DNA of 64,000 nt, taken from Polyodon spathula. Its lineage: Eukaryota; Chordata; Actinopteri; Acipenseriformes; Polyodontidae. The position numbers and the translations under genes are program-made. The notes under the pieces are model-generated. The model was not told where the DNA came from and searched no databases. It worked only from the letters and a program-made list of their open reading frames with translations. Shown piece after piece: positions 11,474 to 23,900 of this stretch; position 1 is the stretch's first letter, and each line of letters opens with the position of its first letter. The stretch lies in NCBI RefSeq assembly GCF_017654505.1, contig NC_054548.1, positions 27,436,969-27,500,968 of the forward strand, read 5' to 3'.

Positions 11474-12121
11474 CTAGGGCGTTGACGTCGAGTGGACCGC
11501 CTCAGCGGTGGAGGGAGTACCACAGAGGGCAGTGTGTTGTCTCCACCAAGGCGAAGAGATCGTCCTGTGCCCTACAAAACCATTCTCAAATGCAATCCAC
11601 CACCTGAGGGTGGAGCCGCCACTCCGACGGATGCGGGCCCTCCCTCGAGAGGAGGTACGCTGCCCAATTTTCCACACCCAGAACACGCGTTGCCCGAAGG
11701 GGCAGTAGGTTCTGTTGACTCCTTCGCAGACTGTGCCCCAACCAAAACAAAAGTTGGTGGCATCCGTTGCCATCACCCTGCGGTTGTAAACTACTCCCAT
11801 TCGGACTTCTTGGCGCAGGTGTGAGGGAATCCTCCTCCAGCGCAGGGGTGCCGTGTATGCAAGGCAGACTGTCAGCCGACGGTGCCTGTCGCGTTTGGGA
11901 TGTAACCAGAACACACTGAGCCACGCCTGTAGCGGGCGTATGCGCAATAAACCCAGCTCGATGGCTGATACCGCTGCTGCCATCAGACCCAGTAGTTGCT
12001 GCCACAAAACAAGGGGCACCCTCGATCCCTGTCGAGACAGGGAGAGGTGGTGCTGTACAGCTGCTACCCTGTCGTCTGACAGGTACGCATGCATCACAGT
12101 GGAGTCCAGCCGGAACCTCAC
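11474..12121 (-). pseudogene. DIRS RNase H region
   Basis: Follows RT in a different frame. Early residues (VAAVQHHLSLSRQGSRVPLVLWQQLLGLM) are the RT-to-RNase H connection typical of DIRS pol, and VMATDATNFCFGWGTVCEG holds the first catalytic aspartate of RNase H. The downstream part is broken into other frames (an overlapping frame spans 12134-11586). It would degrade the RNA strand after reverse transcription. The DNA-methylase-like domain of some DIRS pol proteins was not seen. Confidence 0.65.
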
Positions 12122-12133
12122 ATACGTTATACA

Positions 12134-12517
12134 CTACACTGGCATCAGCTGACTCTTGGCATCATTTATGGTGAGGCCCAGCCTCACTAGATGTTCTGTC
12201 ACTAGTGCTGTGTGGTCCACTGCTCCCTCCCACGACTGGGAACAGATCAACCAGTCGTCGAGGTAGTTCATCACTCTGACTCCTTGAAGCCGCAAAGGGA
12301 TGAGGATAGCGTCGACACACTTTGAAAACGTACGGGGAGATAGGGAGAGGCTGAATGGCAGCACAAAAAACTTGTAAACACTGCCCTGAAAGGTGAAGCG
12401 GAGATACTTCCTTTGCTGTGGACTTATGGGGATGTGAAAGTACACGTCCCGCAAGTCAACCGTGGTAAACCAGTCGCCCAACCAGACAGACTGCAGTATG
12501 TGATGATGAGTCAGCAT
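12134..12517 (-). pseudogene. DIRS reverse transcriptase core, 5' part missing
   Basis: 127 residues. DWFTTVDLRDVYFHIPI (residues 15-31) has the first catalytic aspartate; LRFTFQGSVYKFFVLPFSLSLSP (39-61) is the DIRS palm; NYLDDWL (84-90) contains the YLDD catalytic pair. Upstream on the minus strand there is no gag and no RT finger region; the open frame starts at MLTHHHILQ where the element is deleted. It makes cDNA from element RNA in intact relatives. It is truncated and frameshifted relative to the RNase H that follows. Confidence 0.85.
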
Positions 12518-12540
12518 TTGGACTCAACAATAAAATATTG

Positions 12541-13104
12541 TTAGTAATAGATACGCAGTACAGATGGGGGAGAGCACACTATCTGTCTGATTGTAAGGCC
12601 TACACTGTGGTGAAAACTCAACAACGTGGAAAGCCTCGACGAGGAGTACACGGCTGGTCCAGCTGTAAGCAGCCACACTGCGGCTAGTCCTCTGTGCAAG
12701 CAGGGGGACGCACAGCTATAATCACAAAAAGGCCCGAACAGCGGCCACAGGTGGCTTATGGACTGACTCGACAACGGAGATAAGGCAGGCCGAGCCCCGT
12801 GTAGTAACAGCGCTCTCCCAAGTAAGAAAGAAGCGTGAAACACAGACAGTCTTAATATACTTACCGCGGTACACTAAAAGACGACAGACAAAGAGAAGAA
12901 GCCTGACACGCGGAGTGAACAGGTGCTTTATATTAGAAGGACACAGAGGAAAAGGCTACGACTAAGGTACTGATTCCAGGAAAGCGAGGGAGCCAGCTTT
13001 CAGCACAAAGTGCAGGAAAACTAGCAGTAACCCAGCGTGGCATTTTTTAACAAGAAGGTGGCTCAGTGCAACACAGAGAGATCTTACCGTACCAATCGTG
13101 AGAA
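12541..13104 (-). other. DIRS copy 1 5' untranslated remnant
   Basis: Between the right terminal repeat and RT. The 100-codon frame at 12843-12541 has no gag-like feature and looks like chance. Gag has been lost from this interval. Confidence 0.4.
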
Positions 13105-13288
13105 GCGAAAGAGAGCAAGTCTCCCCTGCGTGATGGTTAAGTACCCTCGGAAGACGGGACTGAGGGGGTCACCGAGGGGAGAGGGCCTATCGGCAGCATT
13201 GATAGAAAGAGCTCAGTGACAACTACCAATAGGCCGGAGTGTATCCCATAACGACTTTTTGTTGGCCATCTTCGAATAGAAAGGGAAC
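13105..13288 (-). repeat. DIRS copy 1 right inverted terminal repeat
   Basis: Reverse complement of 9801-9995 with scattered mismatches; ends in GAAAGGGAACC. Confidence 0.8.
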
Positions 13289-14342
13289 CTTTTGTGCGAA
13301 GATAAATGCTAACCATTTAGTGAATTGCCTAAAGACATGTTTGCAGTTTATTACTTAGCCCTCAACTTAATCTTCAGCAGCTGTTCTCTTCCAGTGGGGC
13401 ATGTGTCAAATGTTTTAGGGAGCGTTTTCAATAATACAGTAATTACACTAATAATAATAAAAACAACGAGTACAATTTTACACAGTCTAAATGTGCCGTT
13501 TACATAATTGTATTTTTTTGTGTGTTTTCATTTCATGTATGATACTGATAGTTATTTAGTTTGGAAAACCGTGCTTAATAAAGCAGAGACCCAATTGTGT
13601 TCTAAGAATCAATGACAGTTCAGCCCACGCTGCATTGTACCCTTGCTCAGTACATAAAATGAATCGGTTTGTGGCGCGTTAAAAAAAGACAGAGACTGTG
13701 CAGGTGCATCATCCTCTAAAAATCAAAAGTTTTGGATTTTTGTTGGCACTGCAAATGAACCTCTTCCTCAATGTGTCATCCGTGGTGATGTGTTGACTAA
13801 TGAGTATTTATTAAAGACAAAAACACATCTGGAGAAACTTATATTTTATATAAGTCTGTAGCAATGTTGATAGTATTTTCTTTGGAGAAAATAGTGTCAA
13901 GTTCATCAATATTTATTAAAAGAGTGAAGTTATTAGGATGATCCATTTTACAAAAGGTACCAGGTGCATGTGTTTTTGTTTGTTTGTTTTATTCACAAAA
14001 GTAAAGACTTGTAACCTTAATCCATATCACAAGATACGTGTACTAACCTAATATGACCTTAAGACCGTGAGTTATGAAGTGACACTCAAACTATACGTTA
14101 TATATTAACAAGAAAAAAAAAATATAAAGATATATATATAAAAAACAAAAAGCCCTGCTCTTTTTCGGGACGAGCACTATTTGAGACCTCGTGAAACTCT
14201 TAGGATGTGCTTTTGACAATCGTACACGACTATCAAAGTGACCTTAATAAAACACTTCATATGTTGTTAATTCAGTAACAAAGACCACAGATTTCTGGTC
14301 GTCTAGGTATAATCTTTCTAACGTAGTAAGGGTACTTTACAG

Positions 14343-14424
<82 letters not shown>

Positions 14425-15274
14425 ATACATAAAAATAAAAAGCCGATGTTTGGGAATGATTGGTTTTATAATTTGAAACCACACACAGTTGATCAATATT
14501 GTATTTAAATGAAACTGAACAGGTTAATGGGTATGTGGCTTTCCACATCTATATTTGGAATACAGTGGAAATATAACACAAACACCTGAATATGCTCTTA
14601 GGTAAAGTACTCCATGACATGCTAATTGATTAGCTTGCTGGGTTTTTTTTTCCAACAGCATTGTTCTTCTTATTTAAATTTGTCATTAATCAAAGGAAAC
14701 CAGTTTGGAATAAAGATTAGCTTTGGTTACTTTGATTCCTTGAATGTATCGATCTTCAATCTGACTTCTTCTGTGAAAAATCAAATAGCACTGTGATGTG
14801 TCGACAAGTATTGTGTAGATTCATTTTCAAGTGGAAAACACGCTGGAAATAAAAGGGTAAAGCATAATGCAAAAATAAAAACCTGTTGAACTACATTTTC
14901 ATATTATATAGCATAGTTATAGGAAAAACAGAACTAGACAGATGAATGCGATTGTGTATGCTCTGTATACCAGAATGGGTTTATATTTCTTTTTGAAGAT
15001 GTATCGTTTTTTTGTTTTTTATGAGGTCAAATCCACAGGGTGAGCTGCATACTGCAGCTGCATACCGCTTGTGCCTGGTTCTCCTCTTTGTTAGTTTAAG
15101 ATGTACTGTAAAGGAATTTATTTTTGGTAGGATTTAAGTGTTTGCTAGAGCACTCTGAATAGAAGATAAATAAGATAATATGTGAAGTAAATAATAATAA
15201 TTTCCAGGATGAAACCACAGAAGTTGCATTGTCTAGTTCTAAGGTTCATTCTGGTGTATATTATTAATACACTA
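13289..15274. other. Intergenic DNA with (TA)n tract
   Basis: Only AT-rich unique-looking sequence. A long (TA)n microsatellite fills 14346-14412, followed by a poly-T run. Apparent ORFs at 14272-14548 translate the microsatellite and are not genes. Confidence 0.6.
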
Positions 15275-16515
15275 TGTAACACAATTTTTGTTCCTGGGTA
15301 GTAAGTGTTATTTCCTAATTGCTTATGCCTCAAAAGTATAGAAAATGGTTATTATTCCCCACAAACTTTGCTTTTGTGACCAGGACAGTGATGTTTTGAA
15401 ATTTACCTATTTCCAATGAGAAAATGGTCTTTTCGTTCACATAAAGTCAGAAAAAAACAACATATGAATCCAAACTAACATGTATTTATACTAAATGAAT
15501 ACAAAAATGACTACAAAAGATTTAGAAGTGAGTAGTTTTTTGGAATTTACGATTATACTGTAAATCACTTTCACGAATCAGCCCCCAAATGTAGTCTCCA
15601 ATCATGTTCTCGTTATACTGTCCTTGGTAGCGGCGTTCAAAGTCCAGTATATCCTAGTGGAAGCGCTCGCCTTGCTCCTCCGAGTACGCTCCCATGTTCT
15701 CCTTGAATTTATCAAGATGAGCATCAAGGATATGGACTTTGAGGGTCATCCTACAGCCCATTGTGCCGTAGTTCTTCACCAGAGTCTCAACCAGCTCCAC
15801 ATAGTTTTCGGCCTTGTGATTGCCCAGGAAGCCCCGAACCACAGCGACAAAGCTGTTCCAAGCCACTTTCTCCTTACTAGTGAGCTTCTTGGGGAATTCA
15901 TTGCACTCCAGGATCTTCTTTATCTGTGGTCCGACGAAGACACCGGCTTTGACCTTTGCCTCAGACAGCTTAGGGAAGAAGTCTTGAAGGTACTTGAAGG
16001 CTGCTGACTCCTTATCTAGAGCTCTGACAAATTGTTTCATAAGGCCCAATTTGATGTGCAGTGGTGGCATCAACACCTTCCGGGGGTCCACCAGTGGCTC
16101 CCTGCTGTCCCAAAGGCAAAGATAGCAGGGAAACTTGGTAAAACCACCTTGGAGACTCATCAGGAATGCCACCATTGCAGCCTCTTGATGCCATCTCAGA
16201 AAAATGCAGATATGTATCCATTTAGGCAGCTGGAACTAAACTGAACTGGTGGGCTTAAGACCCCTGTATTTATACTACTATTTATATTACTGGAAAGTTC
16301 TAGAAAGTTCTAGAAGTTACTCCAAGTTTACTCAGCACTGAATCTATCTAGAATGTTCTGGAAAATAGTTAAATTTCAAAATATCACTGTCCTGGTCACA
16401 AAAGCAAAGTTTGTGGGGAATAATAGCCATTTTCTATACTTTTGAGGCATAAGCAATTAGGAAATAACACTTATTACCCAGGAACCAAAAAAAAAAAAAA
16501 AAAAAAATTGTTACA
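15275..16515. mobile_element. DNA transposon with about 130-bp terminal inverted repeats, superfamily unassigned
   Basis: Left repeat 15275-15404 and right repeat 16371-16515 are near-perfect inverted copies, sharing TTCCTGGGTA, AGTGTTATTTCCTAATTG, CTTATGCCTCAAAAGTATAG, CCCCACAAACTTTGC and TTTTGTGACCAGGACAGTGA. The right copy has an expanded A tract of about 25 bases. Between them lies a minus-strand coding remnant of a conserved protein. No target duplication could be fixed at the edges. Long repeats around a single gene suggest a cut-and-paste transposon; the family is not one I can name. Confidence 0.85.
15516..16221 (-). pseudogene. Conserved uncharacterised protein of the long-TIR transposon
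   Basis: The main frame (16175-15654) encodes 173 residues: FTKFPCYLCLWDSR with a CxxC pair, LVDPRKVLMPPLHIKLGLMKQF, VGPQIKKIL, VAWNSFVAVVRGFLGN and a closing GERFH. A TAG then interrupts, and the same frame continues to about 15516 with DFERRYQGQYNENMIGDYIW. I recognise the LPPLHIKLG...GERFH type as a multi-copy protein found in many animal genomes, function unknown to me. The upstream frame (16221-16012) overlaps in another phase, and residues I would expect between CLWDSR and the LVDP motif appear deleted. A role as transposase is inferred only from the flanking inverted repeats. Confidence 0.7.
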
Positions 16516-16530
16516 CGGTGATATCACAAC

Positions 16531-18796
16531 CAGGGGCAGCTCCAGAAATAATTCCTATGGGAAGTAACCTGTGGGGAGTGGAGCCAAGAAGAACATTGTG
16601 AGGTTAATAAGCTCTGGCAACGCAGAGCAACCTCATTTTGCTTTTGTAGCAGTTGTTATCTCTGAAGTCATTATCATGATGACTGAGCAATAATATAAAT
16701 ACACACATTGGTCAACTGCATATGATGTTTTGTTCAACTTTCAAGTTACAACAAAATTCTGTGTTTCAAGTTTAAAAAAAAGCAGCTCCCTGATGCCTGG
16801 TTTTAAGTGTTGAGTGATAAAGCTTAATTTAAAAACAACTGCGTGTAGGCGCTACAGAACAGTAATATATACTCATAAGCTTTGGGTAAAACTGTTAAAC
16901 ATCACATCCATTCTAATAATCAGTTTTCAGAACATTTATGCAGTAAATGTCCACTAATACTGTCTAAAACTTAAGGTGCAATTTCAGAAAGTCTTTCAGT
17001 GCTGAGGAATTACACTACCGTAGGAAAGCTAAACAAACAATATCTATACTGGAAACAATGAAAACAGACACATAGCAAATTATACAGATCTACAATGTTG
17101 AAATAGTTTAAACTAGAATGAGCCCAAAATACAATTCACAAGGGTTAAAATTAGTCTAAAATACAAGATGTGACACCTGTCGCATAATTCAGAGGGCTCT
17201 CTCGTTGGTTAGTAGTGATGCCATTAGAATATTTACCTTTTACATTTATTACAAATTACCAGAGAGAGAAAAAGAATAGTTGTCTCTGTTTTGCTAGAGT
17301 GTAATTAACTAACAACAGCTGTGTGCGGTGACAGTGCAGAATTATCAAAAACGAGTTGACTATACGACTGTCACCTGGATTATGCCGTCAGCTACCTACA
17401 GAGCAGGGATGGGACTGTATAAAATTTGCACAGTATGATAGCCGTTAAAACAAAACAAACGTGGTAACCTTAATATCACAGTATACACTCCATCAATCAT
17501 TTGTATTTAGTATTTTACTATGCCAAATATCTTGTTTTTTTTCTTTTTTTATAAAGACAATCAGAATTAAAAAAAAAAAAAAAAAATCCTGAAGTTGTTC
17601 ACTGTCAATGTTATTCTACAACAGTATTAGGATCCATTATTTGCTCAGAATGACGTGGCGCTGTGTTTGTTAAAACATTTTAAAGTATAAAAGTAAATAA
17701 ATTTGTTTAGCTGATGGTAAATTGAATTGGGAAATGATTGGTCTTATTGCTTAAAACACAAACATGTACCACAGGTTATTATTTAAGAGCACAGATCAGT
17801 TGTTTGTTTTTTCATATGTATAGCAAAAAAATATATATTAATACTAAAATGTGTTATTGGATTCATAGCTACACAACATAACATTGCAGAATTAAGCTTC
17901 CAATGATTATTGCACATGTGGAATTTGTAAAAAATAATAATAATAATTTTCTTTACTTACCTAAGAAATTTGGAATATTGTTATAACTTCTTTAAACAAA
18001 ACTGCATTGATAATAAGTAGGCTATCCTGCTGCAGTTGTGGGTCTGTGCTAATTTTATTTGAGATGTTGGTCGTGTTCTTGTAGCGCAGATTTCCGCAGT
18101 TCTACACAGTGCTGCACAGAATCTCGGAGATGCACTGTAGATGTACGTCAACACCCACAGAAATCTATGCAGATTCTGCATAGCCCAGCGCAGCTTTGAA
18201 ATGTTATTGCGGGAGGCTGGCTGCGGCTGTGAACCAAAGGGCCGATGCAAACATCACGAGTGACCTGCTAATCGTAATGCAAATAACCACTAGAACTACA
18301 GCTGCCACCTTGTTAGTGGAGGAGAACGACATTTTATCATTATACAATGAAGCCGTGAACAGCCTTGTCAACGCTATATTAAATACATCAATTATAAAAA
18401 AAACAAAAAAACATAATCTACTAAATACGTGATAAGTGATGTATAATTTTACAATAAAATTAATGTTAATGAGTTACATTAAACTGACTGTTGGTAATCC
18501 AGACAAATGTAAATATAGGATGTTGAAAATGTAAGCTGTGCTGCAAGGTTTGGAGAAGCTGTTTCTCTGAAGAAGCGAGTTTGCAGTTGAAATATGCATT
18601 AACCGCTGTATAAAGGTTTTACGATAATTGCGGTGTAGAATAAAAGGAACGGTATTAATACCATAATGTACCTAAACTGCGGTAAACCGAAGAATCGGTA
18701 TACCGACCCATCCCTACTACAGAGTGCGTGCGATGGGCTTACAAAAAAGTAGGATGGCTTAAGCCCACCCCAAACCATATGGTAATATCACCCCTG
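16531..18796. mobile_element. hAT-type element A, non-autonomous, split by a second hAT
   Basis: Begins CAGGGGCAGCTCC and ends CACCCCTG, flanked by a perfect 8-bp target duplication ATCACAAC (16523-16530 and 18797-18804). Eight-base duplications and CAGGG termini fit hAT transposons. Excluding the inserted element it is about 0.95 kb with no transposase frame. The shared terminal repeat is only about six bases. Confidence 0.8.
17404..18716. mobile_element. hAT-type element B nested in element A
   Basis: Termini CAGGGATGGGAC and, inverted, TAGGGATGGGTC, flanked by a perfect 8-bp target duplication CTACAGAG (17396-17403 and 18717-18724). 1,313 bp. The overlapping ORFs inside (17981-18250 minus, 18196-18432 plus) show no hAT transposase motif, so it is non-autonomous. 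Inner end sequence GGTATACCGA beside the right terminus is typical of this kind of element. Confidence 0.9.
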
Positions 18797-20839
18797 ATCA
18801 CAACCATCGAGGCCGTAATGAGGCACTGGCATCATGAACATGTTTCTCATGGTTTAGAACTTCGACTTTTACTTCTGCATTTATTGCTGAAAATACTTTT
18901 CCTATAATAGGTTTAGGAAATGGAAAGAAAAAAAAAACTTGTGTTAACATTTTAAGACAATACAGTATATATTGGATTGGTTACACAACACAAAACAGGG
19001 TTTGCCAATAATCTTAGTAACAAAATTCAATAAGAACCTGAATTTTTTGTTCAGCACGGGGTGGGGTTATTGGGTTTTATTATTATTTGGTAAATTCGGT
19101 TATTTTTAATTGTTAAAAATAAACATCACTCAAAAACATAATTTTTAAGTTTTTATGTACATTTAATATACTTTTCACTAATACATACTGTATACACAAA
19201 TGTTAACTTGCTGGTACAATTGAGGATGTTCTCATTAGGATTCCGGCAATTTAGAAATCTGGATACGAATTGTGACAAGTAACAAATTTTATTTTATGCC
19301 CGCGTACCTATCATGCTACAGTTCAATATGTTTATTGACGGTTCTGAACGATTACCCAAGAAAAAACACTTTCTTAACGATTTACAGGTGACAAAGTGCT
19401 GGAAAGTCCATCATTAAATGAGAATTGCATTCCACCTGGTGTGCGTGAAGGTGTTATTGTCAGGGGTTTATTAGGCTCAGAAATGAGGGGTTCTGTTCAG
19501 TCGTATAAAACTAGCAGAGCACCTCAGACAGATTTTACAAACTGTATATTGTGTTTGTGAGTTCCTGGTTAAGAATGTTTTTTTTTTGTTCCTGCCCACC
19601 CTATCCTATGACTATAGCATACTTTAGTACTCAGCAAACAAGAAGTTTTTTGTATTTTTCTTAGGATTAAACATTCATCATGGTACTCTGATTAATGTTT
19701 GATATTTCTGTAGCTATAATAATAATGTTAATTATATTAATAATAATTAGGCAGTCATTATACACAAGAAAAACTTTAATATGTATTAGTAGTAGCATAA
19801 CTGTACAACAGTTTTATATTTATAATAACTTTATAGGTTCATCGCTGATTAAAACCGTAACACCAGAAAAAATAACTGGCAACACCACATTGCTGGTTTG
19901 TTTAGGTTTGTGGTCGTTAAGCCCGTAGATAAACAAATGGTGCATTGAAGCATTACGTACTGCACAAAATTGCAATACCTTTGTACACTATTCGCCTTCT
20001 GAAAGATGTTTTCTTTATTAGAACGAGAGTAGTAAATAGACATTATTTAAAATGTTGCCAAAACCTACGTTTTATCAGTTTAAAAAAATGAAAAATGAAT
20101 CTTCTAAATAGGCATTTGGTGGTGTATTTTTGGTTATTATCGGATAAATGCAAAAACTTCAAACCCTGCTTATATTGCAGTGAAATATGACACTGTCAAT
20201 GTTGAACATTTGCCTGTATGAAACAAAAAAAAATAATAGAAAAAAAAATGGTCTGACTCAGCCAATTACTGTACAATATTTTTTCAGCTCAGGTGGTGAA
20301 ACAGTAAAGCAATTTATCCAAGATGATGCATTTGATTAACAGAGTTAAGATCTGCAGGGTTCCATTTTAGGTCTAACACTATTTTCATTTTGTTATGACT
20401 GATTTATGCTGAAGTCGGGATGAAGTCAGTCATCTACTGTATATGCTGATTTAAAGTCTATACGCCACCAAGAGTGAATGTATAGGGTGGACATTACTGC
20501 AAAAGACATTTGGTATATTGCATTCTACCTGATTTGACACTGTCACAGAATGTTATCAAAACAGAGTAGAGTACTCTTGAAAGTGGTACAAACAATCTAC
20601 AATTACTGTGTTTCGGGGTGTTCAATTGGATGTGTATAGTTAGGGCTTACTGTTAACTAAAGTATGTGACTTCATGAATCCATCCAAACAGGTTCTTCCT
20701 CAGGAATGGTCTGGCATGTCATATGTGCTCCTCAGAAGAAGTCGGATAATGTTATTGCTTGAAAAATATATATTCTTGTATTGCTATTTCTTGATAATGC
20801 AACTTCAGAATTTATTATAAAAATGATTTACTGGGGGGC
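18797..20839. other. Intergenic DNA, nothing recognised
   Basis: AT-rich with short chance ORFs. 19380-19550 is somewhat richer in sequence complexity and includes GTATAAAAC near 19502, but no gene follows. Confidence 0.5.
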
Positions 20840-20945
20840 GGGGGGCTCCCGAGTGGCGCATTCAGTAAAGGTGCTTCATGTAGAGTGCAGGATGCGCCCC
20901 ATAGCCTGGAGGTCGCTGGTTTGATTCGCCAGGCTATTCCACTGC
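20840..20945 (+). repeat. tRNA-derived SINE
   Basis: Starts GGGCTCCCGAGTGGCGCA; GAGTGGCGCATTCAGTAAAGG fits a polymerase III box A and GGTTTGATTCGCC, about 65 bases later, fits box B, the spacing of a tRNA head. The CCTGGAGGTCGCTGG block between them is the usual SINE companion. I recall this head as abundant in sturgeon and paddlefish DNA. The body after 20945 is not defined. Confidence 0.7.
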
Positions 20946-23900
20946 CTATACTCTAGAACATATAAGAATGTGCTTTATCATTACCCCATTGCTATAGAAC
21001 TGATCACAGGTTACAAAAACACAAAAGGAAACACTTCCAAAACCCTATCAAAATAAATGGTTGCTTTTCCCAGGCAAATTGGGAACTGCATGTTACAATC
21101 ACAGTGATGTAAAATCTTCCAGCACAATGGCTGTTGGTGCTATGTGTGTTTTGCACGCTAGAGTCTGCTACATGGCTAGCAACTCAAATTTCAACAATTA
21201 TAACTAAAATACATTTCACCAGCAAGTGTCACATGCTGAAAATCTTGTTAGAATGGTAGATAATCTATAGTAGGCCATAGGAGTAAAAAAACTAGTCAGG
21301 ACCCAGTCAAAGTTGATAAACAGTAAATTGCATTCTCCTTTTTTAATTTAGTTTTTTGTTTTACAATTAACTTCAACAACAAAGCTCGCAGATGACATTC
21401 ACAAGAGCTTGTTTGTACCTGTTTAGTTTGAATGGCTCTGTTAAAAAGAAGTTTGTATGTACAAAAAATGGAACGGCATCATTGTTTTGTATACAATTGA
21501 GCATGATGTAGTTTTAGTTTAAAGACGTGATTAGCCTAACTATCAAACTACTAAACAAACTACAAACCTTAATTCTTTTAATAGGCACTGTACTTACGCA
21601 TGTGTAGACAACAGTGCTTTTCAACTTTTGACTTGTATTTTTATTATTATTATTTTTTTTTTGTCTTCCTCTCTATATAAATATAAATATAAAATAATAC
21701 CGGTAGCCTAAATTAAATAAATCTATAGATCCTGCTGTTAGCAGTTCATGCTAATAGTATTCAGAGTCAATCTGTGAACAATTATTTGTCAGAGAATTGT
21801 ATAACGTTGTTATTAGTGCATTTTTTTTTTTTTTTTTTTGTCTCAGATGTACTCGCTAACATTACAGTAAATGATGCATTGCCTTTATAAAGTTTAATCT
21901 GACAGCAACCAAACCATACATTTTAATTAATGAATGTTCTGGCTTGAGCATATAACTCTGGCTTTTTTATTTTGAACTAGACATTTTCATCTGACATGTA
22001 ATTATACAGAGAAGAACCCCACACGCAACAGTTATGTAGTCCACATTTAAATAATGCACTGTTGAATGTAAATAAAAACCAAAAACTATAACATACATAA
22101 ATATAACTAACTATTTGACAGTTTGTTTTTAATGTCAAGTTATGATGTAACCAGACAGAAGCCAAAAATCAACAGTCAATGAAACTTTCCCTGTGTTAAA
22201 CAAAAAACAATCCTGACATTGTGTTAACATTTTGTAGCTGTATCCTTGCTTAGGGTTTTGTCACTCAAAAGTATTCAATGGAAAACCACAGCACCCCCTG
22301 CTGTTATTTTCATGTTTTATTTCCGTTTTCTTCTGCCACCTGATGACAGGAATAATGAAGTGCTGCTGATTTATATCTTTCAGATATTATATAATTTTCT
22401 GTGGTGCACGGGAAGGAACATACGGATCCCACTTCCTGTCCCAACTCACTTTTCAACACCAGTACAACAGCGATACTTTTGCGATATACCTGTCTACATT
22501 TAAGCTGGTTGATATCGATACACTTATGTCAAAGATATTTTGTATTACATTAAGATAGCAACTCCACTGATTCTCTATGGGGACTAAAGGGTGAAGAGAT
22601 GTACAGACAGGTGCAATTATAAAACAGGTGCATTTATAAAAGCAAAACATTGAGAATTGAGAATCTAGGTAATATCTTTGGTGTAAGTGCGCTGTGCATG
22701 CCTCAGACTCATCCATTCCATTGCCATTCCGATTCTCCTGTCCATACTTCACGACTCTGAGTCATATCACAACTGTACAGATTGGAAACTTGCTCTTGAC
22801 TGGGTTTTGTATCGACGACTCAGATAACAACTCCATTGTGAACAGACGTTGCAATACTGTTCTGCAACGATACCGGTATAAAAGTGCAAGTGTGAACAGG
22901 GCTTGTCTGAGAGCCAGCTCTGATTTCTTCCATCCTTTTGAAATACAACATTATTTATATTCAAATCAATGAATAACAGAAACCACAAAACTGGCACAGC
23001 TACATGGCACTCACCTGACGGCAGACCAGCAATATTAGCTAATTGCTCCCAGATATGTACATTAACTGTATTGATTTAAAATAAATAAACACCACAAGTG
23101 GTAACATGCAGCTTTCCCTTAGACAGTACATGTTTTTATTAATCTGATCTGTTCCCATAGGGCTTCTTCTTAGACATAGATTCTTCAGGTTATAATGATG
23201 CATGGTTGAGCTGATAACAGGGTAGTTCTCCTATTCTGAAGATAATCTATGGAAATTTTTCTTTTTACTCATAACAAATTGTCACCGTGGAAGTGTATCA
23301 ATATCATGGCTGGATTTAAGTGGTATCTGTAGCCTACTGATTCAGACAACAAAGCCTAAAAGTGGTGATAACAAAATTAGGTGTGATTCAATCGACCTTT
23401 ACTGCACTGTGTTTTTTTTGACATTATTTATTATTTAGCATTATTTAACATTTTGAAATCACCGATCAGTCAAGCTTTTACGGGCTGGTAGTATACATTA
23501 GCATTCAATCTGGAGCTCAGTGCATCTTAATGGATTCGCATTTTCCTAACACAGAACGTATTATAACTGTCTATACTCCACCACATACTTGACTGTATCA
23601 GTCATGGTCTAACTCTCTTATATGGAGACCATTTAGAACAGACTGCACATTTGCAAGATGATTGTATTTATTTATTATTATTTATTTACTTTTTATTTTG
23701 GGGATTATTGTGACTATTGTGGGGGTGATTGTGTACAGTATACAGGTAAAGTATGGTGAGATCAGCTGAATATGATGAGATCATTAATAGAAGACAACAA
23801 ATCTGCAAGACGTGTAAGATTTTATTTTAGGTATTTATTGTGCTGGAGATGGACATGTGTACAGAAAAAATAATTATTTTTCAACATTAGGCTAATTGAT

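Larger units (their letters stand above)
9801..13288 (-). mobile_element. DIRS-type retrotransposon, copy 1 (gag and RT N-terminus deleted)
   Basis: A minus-strand element bounded by inverted terminal repeats: the left end (9801 onward) and the reverse complement of the right end (to 13288) share GGGATACACTCC, CTATTGGTAG, GTCACTGAGCTC, GCTGCCGATAGGCCCTCTCC and TGACCCCCTC. It encodes, in order, reverse transcriptase, RNase H and a tyrosine recombinase, and has an internal complementary region beside the recombinase end. That combination defines DIRS elements, which insert through a circular intermediate with recombinase rather than integrase. Gag and the start of RT are absent, so the copy is internally deleted at 3.5 kb. 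Frames are broken by shifts. Confidence 0.9.

Noticed and set aside
14272..14548. Tyrosine/isoleucine-repeat proteins
   Set aside because: They translate a (TA)n microsatellite. The same holds for frames at 5559, 35501, 36684, 37024 and 55209.
17981..18432. hAT transposase inside element B
   Set aside because: Neither frame shows hAT dimerisation or catalytic motifs.
22246..22997. Overlapping ORFs of 76-99 codons as a gene
   Set aside because: Frames overlap on both strands, with no domain and no conservation signal that I can see.
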